A DNA stretch of 64,000 nt from Mariannaea sp. PMI_226 (Eukaryota; Ascomycota; Sordariomycetes; Hypocreales; Nectriaceae), in assembly GCA_024336345.1 (NCBI GenBank), contig JANFOG010000017.1, forward strand, positions 372,001-436,000, written 5' to 3'. Both the position numbers and the translations under genes were made by a program. How positions within the stretch are numbered: position 1 is the first letter of the stretch; every line of letters begins with the position of its first letter. Shown one piece after another: positions 1 through 11,007 of the stretch. The notes below the pieces were generated by a model that had not been told where the DNA came from, made no database searches, and saw only the letters and a list, made by a program, of their open reading frames with translations.

Positions 1-1086
1 GACGCCGACAGCAGGGTCTAATCGCTTTTGCTGATTTAGCCAGTCAGTGTAGGGAGCGCGGTCCCTAAAGAGCAACTCTACAGGAGCAAAGCCAATAGTA
101 GAGTGCTTCTGGGTGTTCATTGCCAGTGTAACTTCCATAATTCCATTGGCCCACTCAGTAGACCCGTTATCCATTTTCCAAGCTCGGAGCTTCGCTTCTA
201 CAACTCCATTGGCTTGCTCAACCAAGCCTTGGGTTTGGGGTGACCTTGGCGCTCCGTTAATGATCTGGATCCCATACTTGCGTAACAAGATTAACAAGGC
301 TCCTTTAAACTCTTTGCCATTATCGGTTTGGACAATCTTTGGAGGTAGGAAGGCGGCGATGAAACAAGTAAACGCTTCCGCAATTGGGTCTGCGTGCTTG
401 CTTTTCAATGGATATAGCTGGGTATATTTGGAAAAGTGATCCTTAATATGTAGAATCCACTTATATTGACCTGACGGTTCATGGCGCATATCGATCAGAT
501 CAGCTTGAACACGCTCCCAAGCTCGGCTAGTAACAATGGGAACTAATGGAGCCTTCGTCGCAGCCGGTCGATTAAGTGCGCAGTTCTTGCAGCGTTGAAT
601 GACAAATTCAACATCTGCACGCGTGATGCCATAAAACTTTTCCTGCACCGCTGCCGAGGTCTAGTTCTTCCCAGCATGAAGTAGCTGTAAATGTTGGTTG
701 GCAATTGTATCAAATGCTTCATTTTCGGGCACCACGTATCGTGATTCTGGATGTTTAGAATCTGGCTTGCGATGTAGCCGGTTATTGACAAGTTCAAATT
801 CAGAGTAAGCTCGGTGCTTCAGTCGAGATTCAGCTTGATTCCGTGGTTTTCGGTCGGGATTATCAAGTAGAATATGCAACTCCCGCCATTTGGTGTATTC
901 AATGCGCTCTCTATTAGTGTATGTTGGGCTTTCAATGTAGGATTGAAATGCACAGCGCACATCATTTGGAAATGGATTAACCAGGGCAATTGATGGCTCC
1001 ATTATGGCATTTGGTGGGCATTCTGGTGGCATAATAGGCGGGAAGTGAAGGAAGTAGAGAAGCAGAAGCTCAATCAGGGAACTCAT
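1..1086 (-). pseudogene. Retrovirus-like integrase of a mobile element, interrupted by a stop and cut by the window edge
   Basis: The minus strand reads through the window edge as one frame except for an in-frame TAG at 661-663. Upstream of that stop lies an N-terminal region ending in the first half of an HHCC zinc motif (NQHLQLLHAG). Downstream in the same frame come the C-x2-C pair (RCKNCAL), a DLID motif, a TDNGKEF motif and VEQANG, which are the three catalytic D, D and E regions of an integrase core. Integrases of this kind cut and join element DNA into the chromosome. The lack of reverse transcriptase in the visible part recalls Ginger/KRBA2-type DNA transposons, but an LTR element is possible because the gene continues off the window. 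One stop only suggests recent inactivation. The first plausible ATG is near 1032. Confidence 0.75.
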
Positions 1087-1095
1087 CTCGTATTC

Positions 1096-1201
1096 GCGAC
1101 TGGACCGGGCCAGTGGCGGATGTGGATATTCGTCACTGGCCCGGGCCCTTCGCGAATGGACCGGGCCATTCGCGAATCACACTTATTCGTCACTGGCCCG
1201 G
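1096..1201. repeat. GC-rich direct and inverted repeat cluster next to the integrase
   Basis: The 18-mer TATTCGTCACTGGCCCGG occurs exactly at 1127-1144 and 1184-1201. Near-palindromes built on the same GGCCCGG/CCGGGCC core lie at 1096-1119 and 1151-1174. The cluster sits just upstream of the integrase reading frame, where terminal or subterminal transposase-binding repeats of the element would be expected. This role is inferred. Confidence 0.6.
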
Positions 1202-1562
1202 AACACATATATGTGCGATCGTTGCCGCAACCATCCCATTGTTTCAAGAGAGCGTCGACGGAAAACAACGACTCGAACAACTGGTTGCGAATTCTCGGTA
1301 GTAGGGAAAGAGTCTCGAGATAAGAGCACCTGGATTCTACGGCATCGTTCTGACAACCGCTTCTCACGGCATAACCAGTGTGTCCAATGGTATTCGCGAT
1401 ATGGCAATAAGTCCCTATACCCACATTTCGTCAGCCCCCCCATTTCGTCATAGTAAAACCAGCCTCCTCCTTTATCAACCGCCCAATTACTATCAGCCAT
1501 ATCTGTGCCAATTTATATCCAATTGCTTCCCTTTTTTTTCCCTCTATAAGCCCTATGTTCAA
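1202..1562. other. Unassigned spacer between two mobile elements
   Basis: Overlapping short reading frames but no recognisable protein. A pyrimidine-rich patch at 1520-1545 (CCCTTTTTTTTCCC) directly precedes the pogo-like transposase and may be its old promoter. Confidence 0.4.
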
Positions 1563-2441
1563 ATGCCTCAATATACCCAAGAAGACCTTTCCAATGCCCT
1601 TGAGGCTATCGCAAATGGGCAGTCAGTCCGACAAGCTGCCTTTGACTGGGGTATTCCAAGAACAACTCTCCAAAGCCGCATTCATGGGCATCAGTCACAT
1701 CAATATGCTGCCGAAGGCCAGCAGAGACTATCGCCAGTTCAGGAAAGTCACCTTGCTACTTGGGTAATAACCAAGAGGCTCTAGGGCTGCCTCCAACACA
1801 TGCCCAAGTCAAGGAATTTGCTCAGCGCATTCTAGCAGCTAAAGGAGACCATGAGCCTCTTGGAAAACACTGGCTAGCTGCTTTTTTAAGGAGAAATCCA
1901 TCAGTAAAGACTAAAAGGTCTAGGTCTATTGACTCCAAGAGAGTCAATGGAGCTACAGTTCCAATTATTAAAGGTTGGTTTCCATACCTCTATCTTCCAG
2001 AGGTCCAAGCCATTGAGCCACAATATAGATACAATATGGATGAAGCAGGCATAATGGAGGGTCTTGGAGTCAATGGGCTAGTCCTTGGAAGCTCAGAAAC
2101 ACAAGCTATCCAAAAGAAACAGCCTGGTTCAAAGGCTTGGACCTCCTTTATAGAATGTATTTCTGCAACTGGGGTTGCCTTACCTCCTCTAGTTATATTC
2201 AAAGGCAAGACCGTTCAACAGCAGTGGTTTCCTATAGATCTTGATGAATCAAGGATTGGCAATTTACAGCAACTGAAAATGGCTGGACTACAGATAATAC
2301 AGCTGTTGAGTGGCTCCAGAAGGTCTTTCTTCTCAATATAATAACAATAACAACAAAGAAGACCAGACTTCTTATTATGGATGGTCATGGAAGTCATACA
2401 ACAACTGAATTTATGTTCTTATGCTTCCAACATAACATCCA
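1563..2441 (+). pseudogene. pogo/Fot-type DDE transposase, frameshifted and 3'-truncated
   Basis: Starts with MPQYTQEDLSNALEAI, a psq-type helix-turn-helix, followed by a CENP-B-like DNA-binding part (LGKHWLAAFLRRNPSV) and the DDE endonuclease core (YNMDEAGI with the first Asp, LIMDGHGSH with the second). Two frame breaks are visible. Near 1766-1772 the frame ending in WVITKRL must shift to continue as NQEALGLPPTHAQ. Near 2250 it shifts again to reach the NGWTDNTTAVEWL stretch. The frame ends at HNIH close to 2441, before the third catalytic Asp, so roughly the last half of the usual 500-plus residues is missing. No terminal inverted repeat was found. The break abuts the neighbouring minus-strand reading frame. 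Confidence 0.85.
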
Positions 2442-4026
2442 CTGAGGACGGTGCGAAGGCATTCTTGGAACGGCACCTTTTGAAGCTCAAAGAATTGTTC
2501 TTGCCAAAGCGACACCTTTCGCTGCTCTTGCGTCTATAAATGCGGAGGAAGTTAAAGCAACCATATTTTTCATCGTCATTGCTGTCAAAGGCGGAGGGCA
2601 TGGGAGTATTACCCCATGGCGGTTGAGTGGCTTTAAGAGTTTGAGAAGCTTGAGGGAGTTTAGGAAGTCGCAGGATCTCGTACATGTCTGATCTCCGGAG
2701 ACTGGGGGCCGATTTCTTGGTATTCAAGGGACGAGATTCAGATCCACGCACTGGAAGGTAGGTGGCGGATCTGGTCGTTGCTAAGACAATGGGGATTGGC
2801 CTTTCGCAAGGTGTGATTTTAGGCCACAACCCTAAAATTTCTCCTCGCCGACTTCCGTGCAAGCTGGTCTTAGTGCCCGGCTCAGGTGATACTCCTATCT
2901 GTCGACGGCCACGGGCGGTGTGATTCGAACGGGTCTCCTGAGATCCCATATTAGATTGACGGTGATAATCGTAATCCGCCTTAAAGTGGGCCTCTTGAGC
3001 TGGCCTAGAATTTGAATAGAGAGGAGGAATGACCTTGGTGGAGTTTCCTGACGATGTTACAGGTCGAAGTGCATTTGGTGGACATGGCTGAGAGATGATG
3101 GGTCTCCTTTTCTCACAATTGTACTCCAACTGGAGAGAATCAATTCCTAAGCCAGGAGGGCTTCTGGAGGAAGTGCGGGCAAATTCTGAAAAGGTGGTGA
3201 TAGCCTTATCGAGTGGGTTGATAAAATTCTGATCGGAAGGCCCAATATCTGACTTTCGAACTGGATGACTAACGATGGCCTGTGGAAGGCGTCCTTGAAC
3301 AGGTCTATCACGCAGCTTCAGAGTCCTCTCCTTCCCTTTAGATGGGTCGTCGTACAGCTCAGCAATATGTCGATGGCAATGCTTGGTGGCAATGTTATTG
3401 GGGCAGTGTAATTGCTGGGGTTTGTGCGGTTTCTCATAGGAACGCGACGAATATGCCATGGATGTAGTCCTTGGAGGTACAACGACATGCTCGGGTTGGA
3501 GGGAGCCCTTTGCTCGGCCTGTTCGTCCAGTGTACGGTGGAGTCCTGGTGGGGACTTGGCGATTCTGCACCTTTTCGCTAACCCGATCTTGTGCTATACG
3601 ATGTCGAGCATGTATAGGGATCTCAGGAAGTGGTGTATTTGGGGGTGGTGGTGGTGGTGGGAGTTCTAGTAATTGAAGATGGGTAGGGCACGGCGAGGTG
3701 GTGTACTGCATCTTCTGGATGTGGGGCTTGGTGTTTTCTTTGGGTTTTGCGAGATCAGGTTTCAAGATTTCCCAGAACAGATTAGAGGTTCGATGGCACT
3801 GAAAACCTTGCTTGTAGCAAGTCTCTGATTCGGCTCGGTTGTCAGGATTTCCAGGTAAGGATCTTTCTGATCCCACTGGTTTTACAGCCTTAGGTCTGTA
3901 GCCTTGACCAGTGCTGTTCTGTAAGCTACCCTGCGTATTTGAACTCGCAGTGCTACCTTCGCGTAGGTGCTTACGAATCCACTTGAAATTGAATAGCGCA
4001 CTTAGCTGGTTGGCAATGCTGACCAT
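2419..4026 (-). CDS. Unknown disordered, proline-rich fungal protein (535 aa)
   Basis: One long open frame without introns. I chose the ATG at 4026 (MVSIANQLSALFNF, A at -3) because the frame upstream of it has no ATG. The protein is low in hydrophobic residues and rich in Pro, Ser, Arg and Lys, with a run of seven prolines (LELPPPPPPPN) and many basic patches, so it is probably largely disordered. A short hydrophobic N-terminus is present but is not a clear signal peptide. No domain is recognised. The last eight or so residues are read from sequence belonging to the truncated pogo element (2419-2441), so the original C-terminus may have been replaced by transposon DNA. Codon use looks normal, and the long open frame supports a real gene. 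Confidence 0.55.
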   Translation of the reverse strand: MVSIANQLSALFNFKWIRKHLREGSTASSNTQGSLQNSTGQGYRPKAVKPVGSERSLPGNPDNRAESETCYKQGFQCHRTSNLFWEILKPDLAKPKENTKPHIQKMQYTTSPCPTHLQLLELPPPPPPPNTPLPEIPIHARHRIAQDRVSEKVQNRQVPTRTPPYTGRTGRAKGSLQPEHVVVPPRTTSMAYSSRSYEKPHKPQQLHCPNNIATKHCHRHIAELYDDPSKGKERTLKLRDRPVQGRLPQAIVSHPVRKSDIGPSDQNFINPLDKAITTFSEFARTSSRSPPGLGIDSLQLEYNCEKRRPIISQPCPPNALRPVTSSGNSTKVIPPLYSNSRPAQEAHFKADYDYHRQSNMGSQETRSNHTARGRRQIGVSPEPGTKTSLHGSRRGEILGLWPKITPCERPIPIVLATTRSATYLPVRGSESRPLNTKKSAPSLRRSDMYEILRLPKLPQASQTLKATQPPWGNTPMPSAFDSNDDEKYGCFNFLRIYRRKSSERCRFGKNNSLSFKRCRSKNAFAPSSVDVMLEA

Positions 4027-7000
4027 AATGGGGGAAGAAGAAAAGGATGTGCGGGTATCATGGAATGGCGGGAAAAAGGGGGCTGAACGGTTGCATTTGA
4101 GATACAATCAATTTGATACTTATACATACGCACAAAGAGTTAATACATTGAGGAAGGAGAACATATCATATCGGTAGATGCATTTGTTAATGAGATGAAC
4201 CAATAAGACCTTATCACATGAGCCGTGTGCCTCTGGTATCTCTTACTTGCAGGTCTGGACCTCCTCTCTTTCTGTGCCTCGCGCTTGATTTTCCTGAATA
4301 TGTCCCCCTTCATCATTGAGTTGGTGTTCAGGACACAGCTCGTAGCATTATTGACGTCGTCCTTCTTACATTGCCAGAAAATGTTGACTCCTGGCTCTGT
4401 GCCGCGGCAGCAGAAGGCGCTCACATGGCATATCCTGGCGGAGACATCCAAAAATCATTGGTTACCTGCAAAGCCAGCTTAGGTTGGTAATGCCATGTAA
4501 ATGCCGGAATGGGCCAAAGCGCAGAACGGGGTGGCGGCTTGGTGTGGTGGGGAGTGTGTTATGTCCCACTGCGGTGGTTGGTGGCTAGCCCTATAAAGTA
4601 CTGGTAAGCAGTGATCTTTTCCTTTCCATCCTTGTTCTCTCTTCTCTCCCCCCCACCCCCAAAGGGCGACGTTTCGTAATGTTCAAGTGGAATGCAAGCA
4701 CACGAGGCGGGAAGCTTAAAGTGGCAGTTGGCTCAAGCTCTTGGGTCAAGTACATGGCTCTTGATCGAATATCCAGCCAGGGTTTTTAGACATCCATTTT
4801 CTCACCCTTTCTCCCCGTGTTTCCCGTTCTGGACCAATGCATATATGTGCGTGGGTGTGTCTACATATCAAGCCGCCTGCTTCCAACCTGCTATCCTAGA
4901 AACGCTCCAATATGGATGGCAGAAAGCAGGAGAAGGGGGGAGGATAGGGATTTCGCGTTATGGGGACTCAGGTACGTAATAGACAGACAAGGCCACCGTT
5001 TGAGTAGTAGAGTGGGAGTGAGCAACCTCCCATTCGTAGATACGGAGCAATGAAAAGTGAACATCAAGAAATCAATAACGTTTTGCCGGATTCATATTTG
5101 ACTCTTTACGAGTATACGAAAATACTTCTCCTGAGCAACTCACACAGGAGTGGTTGGGCAGATGATGCGAGGAATGATATGGTCCATGAACTGGTGTTCC
5201 CCCTATACTAAAGAGCTTTTGACGATCTATTTCCATCTAGAGTAAAATTTGCGAACGTCTTAAGCCTTACCTCACAAAATGTCATAGGCAAAAGAGCAAC
5301 ACCACTACGAGTGAAATGCGGCTTATCCCCGTTAGCCACAATGATTTTCTGGCCTTGCTCTGGCGTGAAGTGGGGTGTGTAGCATATTCTAGGCTAGATC
5401 TACAAAGAATAGCCCCTCTTCATTGGCCATGGCAAGGTGGGCATATATGCTATCAGCAGCATGTGCCGTTGACTTGACCGACCGAGTATGGCGACGGGAG
5501 ATGGCAAGTGAGATGAGAAGATATGGGAGAAAACAAGTGGAGGTGTGCTGACGAAAGCTGGGAAGCATTGGTTTTAGTTACCGCATCCTGCATGAAGCTA
5601 AAAGGATTGACATCAGACAAAACTAAACATTGCATCATCGGGTCATGGTAAATGCAAGCCAGCAAGGTGAAGTTCGTGTCGATGTGAAGATAATGAGAGG
5701 AGAGAAAAGTAGTGTAGATACTTTACGGTGGAGCGGTGTAACAGGAGAAAGCCTCCTCCCTAAATTGGCGTACATGGGCGTACCATAGGCTACCAAGCAC
5801 AGCACCCGATCCCTGCTTGACGGCGTCGATTACAGCCGCGGCAGCTGCCGTCAGTTACCGCGGCCAGGGTGGGTATATGGAAACCGAACAACCGGATGAC
5901 GGCTGAGAAAGGGGGGAGGGAGGGGGCACTGAAGGGGGCACTTTGCCAAGCTGAGTGGGCGCAGCGCAAACAAAGACAGCGACCAACGACCAACAGCTAC
6001 CCTGCCCTCCCTACCTTGCCTTGTGCGACAGGTGTACCACAGATCAAACAATCTCGATCTCTGGGTACGTGCGCGGTGGAGGAAATGGCTGGGTGGGCTG
6101 GGTATTTTGGCGAATCAAATTGCGAGGATTCGACGTTGGTCAGCAGCTTGCTGTCTCGTCAGACCAACCTGTCAGACCGACCTGTCAGACCTGAAACGTC
6201 ACAGTGACGATGAAATGAAGTGATGATACCACATTGAGAGACGATCTGTCAGGAAAGGAAGTCGCAGACCTAAATCCTTGTGGTGTGGGAATCATACAAG
6301 AGCCACGCTCATGCAGCGAAGCCAATCACGAGATATATCAAGGAGGCCTGCATTGTTTCCAGATTAGCTCTAGTCTATCAAACATGGGCGGCGCGATTTC
6401 TGCCTAGTGCCAATGTCAGCTCGGACAAAGGCTCATATCATCCCTTACGCAAATCATACACAACAGAGCCAACCTGGTTTTCTCCACTTTGTCAAAACGG
6501 CCCTCATCAATGAATGGGGCGTCGGTCAGTTCAGGGGGACGGTGTCAGTTGTGGCGCACGGAAGAGGAGCACAGCACAAAGGTCACGCCTCCCATTCACA
6601 GACCAAGAGAAACAGTGTGGACAAATCGGGATTGGAACCAATCTCAAGACCAGTTCCGTGTCTTACATATTAATGAATTGTAGGCTGGCCTGTTTTGCCA
6701 CATCCAACAATCATCCCCTTGTTCGTGCATCCAGTGTAAAATGAAACGGATGTCAGGTATCATCACGTTCTGATAGATGACTCTTATTGGTAGGCTTAGT
6801 AACAGTTCTAATAAATGAAAAATGTACTCTTGTTCTCATTTCACTTGCGTCTGTTCTATGACCGCAATATCAAGATTGCCACACAAACTGGGTACTGAGG
6901 CTCGGGGATATCGTTAGGACAGTTCAGGGCAAAAAAGCCTCAGGTCTCAAAGTCGAAGAGGCGTGGGATGTCTGCCAGCTAAGTACATACCTCCATTCTT

Positions 7001-7645
7001 AAGGCATCTCGTGAACTGCTGGGACTGTGGGGGCGCATATTTGGATACCCAATGATATTGGTCCCCAGTTCGAGGAGCCCTGCAGAGTGTTGACAATTAG
7101 TGATTTTGGCGATGCATACCAAGAGAGATTTTGTTTTTTTCCGATTGGGTACTCTTCATCTGATTTTGGAGGAGAAACTGAGCCATCATGGCCATGGTCG
7201 CTATCGGAGTAGGCGTATCAGGGGTTAAAAGTAGCCAGCTTTGTGCTCTCCTTCCTAGAGCAGGTGATAATGGCGCAATCACCGACTTTTTGGTCAAGGT
7301 AGCGTAGGCAGTGTACTTTTCAGGCACGTACTGTAAGAGTAATGAATGAAGGTGGTAGGTTGGATGGTAAACGTGGGCCAGGATTTGATTCACTTAGATG
7401 TCCTGTAACTGGAAAACTGGAGGCGAACATATCTCATCCTGATTTCTGAAGAAAAGAAAGCTGACACACACTCCTTCATTTTCCTTCTTTTTTTTCTTTG
7501 ACTTCCCTCTTTTTATTTTTGTCGCTTCTCCGTTCCCCCGGTGTCGTAACATCCGCCCTCGTTTTCTTCAATACACTCCGGCCGTTCATCGCCGCGTCTT
7601 TGTCCATGTAGTCCTGCAGAGCGTCATTTTGACACTTTGACCACA
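4027..7645. other. Long intergenic region (3.6 kb), no convincing gene
   Basis: Only short frames without recognisable domains. It would hold both divergent promoters, that of the disordered protein to the left and of the membrane protein to the right. A pyrimidine-rich stretch at 4615-4665 resembles a fungal transcription-start region pointing right, so an unrecognised non-coding transcript or small spliced gene around 4.7-6.7 kb cannot be excluded. Another pyrimidine-rich stretch at 7475-7600 directly precedes the membrane-protein ATG. Confidence 0.5.
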
Positions 7646-9047
7646 ATGGCATACTCGCAGAGGATCATCACAGACACCAACAAGGCCCCACTGATCCAGG
7701 TCTTGACGTTGATGTTCCTCGTCATCGCTATCCTCGCCTGCTTTGTCCGCTCGGGAACGAAAATACATATGATCAAGCGTCTCAGACTGGACGACACACT
7801 CGCAGTTCTCGCAACGGTAAGTGGAGGAGATGGAGCCAAGCTGAAGATCACCTCAGACTCATCCGCGTTGTGCAGGTGTTCGCAATTGGCCAGTCGATCA
7901 CGGTGTTCGCAGCATGTGAGAGTGGGTTGGGAAAGCCTTTCGACACGTTGAGCTTCAGCAAAACCGACACTTTCTTCAAGGTACGTCAGGTATTGGAGAT
8001 TAATATCAATGTTCCTTTCTTTTTTCTTTTTCCCCTTCTTTTCCTTCTTCCAGTATGACAACAAGAAAACACCGACGAGACTGACTGTGTGAGTGTAGAT
8101 TCAGTATGCCGCCAACGCAATGTTCATCGCTTCCCTGCTCTGCGCCAAATTCTCTGGCACCATTGGCCTTCGGATGATGAGTAGGAATAGTCACAAATGG
8201 ATCATCTTGACCTGTGAAATCATAGTTGGCCTCTGGGGTTTTTCTGCACTCTTCGTCAACTTTTTCCAGTGCCAGCTACCAACACCGTGGGACTATTCTG
8301 ACCGACATCGATGTATTAATCGCAGTGCCTTCTGGAAACATTGCCACAGATGTCGCCATTGTCGCCATCATGATTGAGAGTGCCCGGAAAATCCACACGT
8401 CGTGGTCCAAGAAGATTTTGGTCATTAGTGTCTTTGGCAGTCGCATCTTGTACGTAAAAAAACCAAGCCCCCCATTCGCAAACCGGCCTAACCAGCGTGA
8501 GAAAAGTGTTGTGCCAGCCGTTGTTGTTCAAATAATATACTCTAACAGAGCCTTCGCCTCGGACGATTTCACATTTTCCGCGTGGGAAGCCGCAATCACC
8601 GTGCAGCTAGTGCAATGCCTTGCCATCTTCACTGTTTGCGTCCCCAACTTGAAGCCTTTTCTCGATAGCCTAGAATCGGGCCAGAACCGTGTCGATGATC
8701 TACGGCGGCAAGGCAAGTCTAGCAGCAACGGATATGCAACCTACAAGCCGGGACATTCTGGGTACAGGTCGGCTCAGAACAGTGCTATGGCATCCAGATC
8801 TCGGCCGGCCGAAGCAATCGACGAGCTTGCGACGAGCACTTCGCAACGCAACATGCGCGGTGATGTGCATGAGCTAGTTGACATGTCTAATTCAAGGACA
8901 GCGCAAGGGGCTACGGTGACTACAGAGGCGAAAAAGGAGTCTTGGGACGGGCAAAGTCACATCAGCCACACGAGTCAAACGATCCTCATCCATCAGACGT
9001 GGCAAGTTGATGTGCAGAGTGTACACGACAACAAATCACCTAGTTAG
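7646..9047 (+). CDS. Rhodopsin-like (PTH11/SAT4-type) integral membrane protein with a frame break
   Basis: Model: exons 7646-7816, 7876-7980, 8099-8449 and 8549-9047, with GT-AG introns that keep frame. The protein opens MAYSQRIITDTNKAPLIQV and shows the hydrophobic helices and loop motifs typical of fungal rhodopsin-domain proteins (RLRLDDTLAVLA, CESGLGKPFD, YAANAMFIASLLCAKFSG, WGFSALFVNFFQC, IATDVAIVAIMIES). The polar C-terminal tail is probably cytoplasmic. Such proteins have about seven membrane segments. Some fungal relatives act as surface sensors, but the role here is unknown. In exon 3 the frame changes near 8335: RSAFW is followed by NIATDVAI only after a shift, and a few residues seem lost. 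This is either a recent inactivating deletion or an assembly error. Everything else is well kept. Confidence 0.75.
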
Positions 9048-10779
9048 ATTAGGTGTCTAAGCTTCCCTGATCGATTTATATATTTCATAATTTTTCTTTT
9101 ATTTTCCACATCTTACGACATCTATAACCCAAATAACCAGAAAAGCTAGAGTAGTGCGGCCAAGTGTAATACTATACATAGGTACAGGTAGACAGGAAAC
9201 ACAGGAACTGAGAACACATCAACAGCGGTGCACCAAAACCCGACTCCCTTGCATTTACGGATTAATACTGTACGGTCTCATACAAAATCTGAATGTATTA
9301 ACTTCAACTGGTCGCATTGTCCCAAAATGGAGCATGATGTAAGGGGGGGAAAAAAAGGAAAGAAAGGGGCATGACAATAATGGACGGCAGCCAATTAATG
9401 GGACATGGCAACGTAGTTGGATGATGGTTGGACTGGAATATGATGACCCAGTGAAATGCAGTCCAATATGGTGCATCGACGGACAGGGTCCCTTTGTGGC
9501 TTGGGGTCCGTATCAACGACACATGAGATGAGTGGCGAAACGATGTGATGGACGAAAACAGAAGTGGGATAACAAATGACTTTGACAATTGAGGCAGGTA
9601 TATGGATTCTTCATACTTTCGCACCTATGTAGTTCAGATTATCCCGGCAGTTTGTTACTGGTCCAGGCACAAAGTACATATTACCATTCGCTCACCCACG
9701 CAGAGGCCACACTTTAGATTCATGGTCTTTGTCAGTGATCCTTGAACGTGTGTTGGTTGTTGCGCACCCCCTGTCGCCCTCTGTGGCACCCTCGCTCCCC
9801 TTTATCCCCGCCTGACTTGCCCCCTCCCTTGGCTGGGCTCTCACACCACTTTTCAACGTCAACTCTGGTACGTGCGTGATACTATCTACTCCGTGCAGAG
9901 CAACAGAGCAATTACTGCTTGGACTAGCAGGCCAGGCTGCCAGACCTGCAACATCCTTGTGAGGTGGTCAGCCCGGATTTCAGGCTCAGGATTCCGGCAA
10001 TTCGGTGAGTGAGTTGGGTATTATTGTTCCGCAGTCAACTATGACCATGGAAGGGCTCCTAGCCGGCAAGGGGCATACTAGGCATGCGAGAACCTAATAA
10101 GATGCAGTCCGGTAGCTGATGTACATACTATGGTAGTATGGAATAATTGAATTGTATCCGTACACTAGTACGAAGTCCTCGGCCATTATTTTAGTGACAA
10201 GGTCCTGGATTTCCCAGAATAGTCGTTTGCATAGCGGCGAATCAGCCGGCGAATTAGCCTCTCTCTTCCGCTATACGGGGGACCGGTGGACGGCCCGCCA
10301 TCTCCTGCCCAGGCACGGGAAAGTGAGCAAAAGCCCTTTTCAGGGAGGGGAGAAGAGGGAGAAGAGAAAAATTGCCAGATGCGAATCACACCAAACTACT
10401 CCGTAAGGTATCCAACCAACACCAGCATCCTTGTACGGCGGGCCCTCCACAGCCCCTCCTCCTTCTTCCAGTCGACGCTAGGGATGTAAGGGCGGCAAGG
10501 GTGGGGAGCATGGGTTGGATCTTCCGGCTGCTAGCCAAGTTCCACCGTCAACCAACCACCAACAGCCATATTTTGGTGGTGCGCTTCGTACGGGGTAAGT
10601 ATCGGCTGGTGAAATCAGATTCCTCATCCTGCCCTACCGTACTTCATGCTCTTTCCTGCACGGAGTACGCGTACTTACAACGTAGTAATTAATATATGTA
10701 CAAGTAGTATGGAGTTGTTGGTTCTGTCTTGAATGTGAGACCCCTTGTTCCATCTGCTACCGTTGTCAGGTTTGGATCC
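9048..10779. other. Intergenic region between membrane protein and permease
   Basis: No coding signal recognised. AT-rich sequence just after 9047 (TTTATATATTTCATAATTTTTC) is a likely 3' untranslated/polyadenylation region for the gene to the left. Short frames at 9255-9624 and 10152-10692 look like chance. Confidence 0.5.
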
Positions 10780-11007
10780 TTCCTGTGTCTGCTCCCCTCC
10801 CCTCCCTCCCAAAATTCCTTCCCGTTGCTAGTTTTTCTTTCTTCTCTTTTATTTCCTTTCCCACTCTCGTGCATGATCTTCTATGATCCTTCCTCCCTCT
10901 TTCCCCTCGTGTCTCACTCTTTTCTTTCTCTTGAATCATAACTTCTAGACGTCTGCCCTGTCGGAGGATTCTCATCCACCCTTTCTCCATTTCCCCAGAT
11001 TTCAATC
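10780..11007 (+). promoter_or_regulatory. Pyrimidine-rich promoter/leader of the permease gene
   Basis: More than 200 bp dominated by C and T on the coding strand (for example CCCCTCCCCTCCCTCCC and TTTTTCTTTCTTCTCTTTTA), ending just before the ATG at 11008. Such CT tracts lie around the transcription start of highly expressed filamentous-fungal genes. No TATA box is evident near it. Confidence 0.55.

Noticed and set aside
2920..2945. tRNA B-box-like GTTCGAATCAC on the minus strand
   Set aside because: It lies inside a long open reading frame and no cloverleaf or A-box is found at the right distance.
4225..6744. Several 60-110-codon frames on both strands as genes
   Set aside because: No domains, no conserved splice structure, and overlapping frames of similar length on both strands as expected by chance.
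8313..8325. GTATTAATCGCAG as a tiny intron that might repair the membrane-protein frame
   Set aside because: Thirteen bases is far below any spliceosomal intron length, and removing it does not restore the missing residues.
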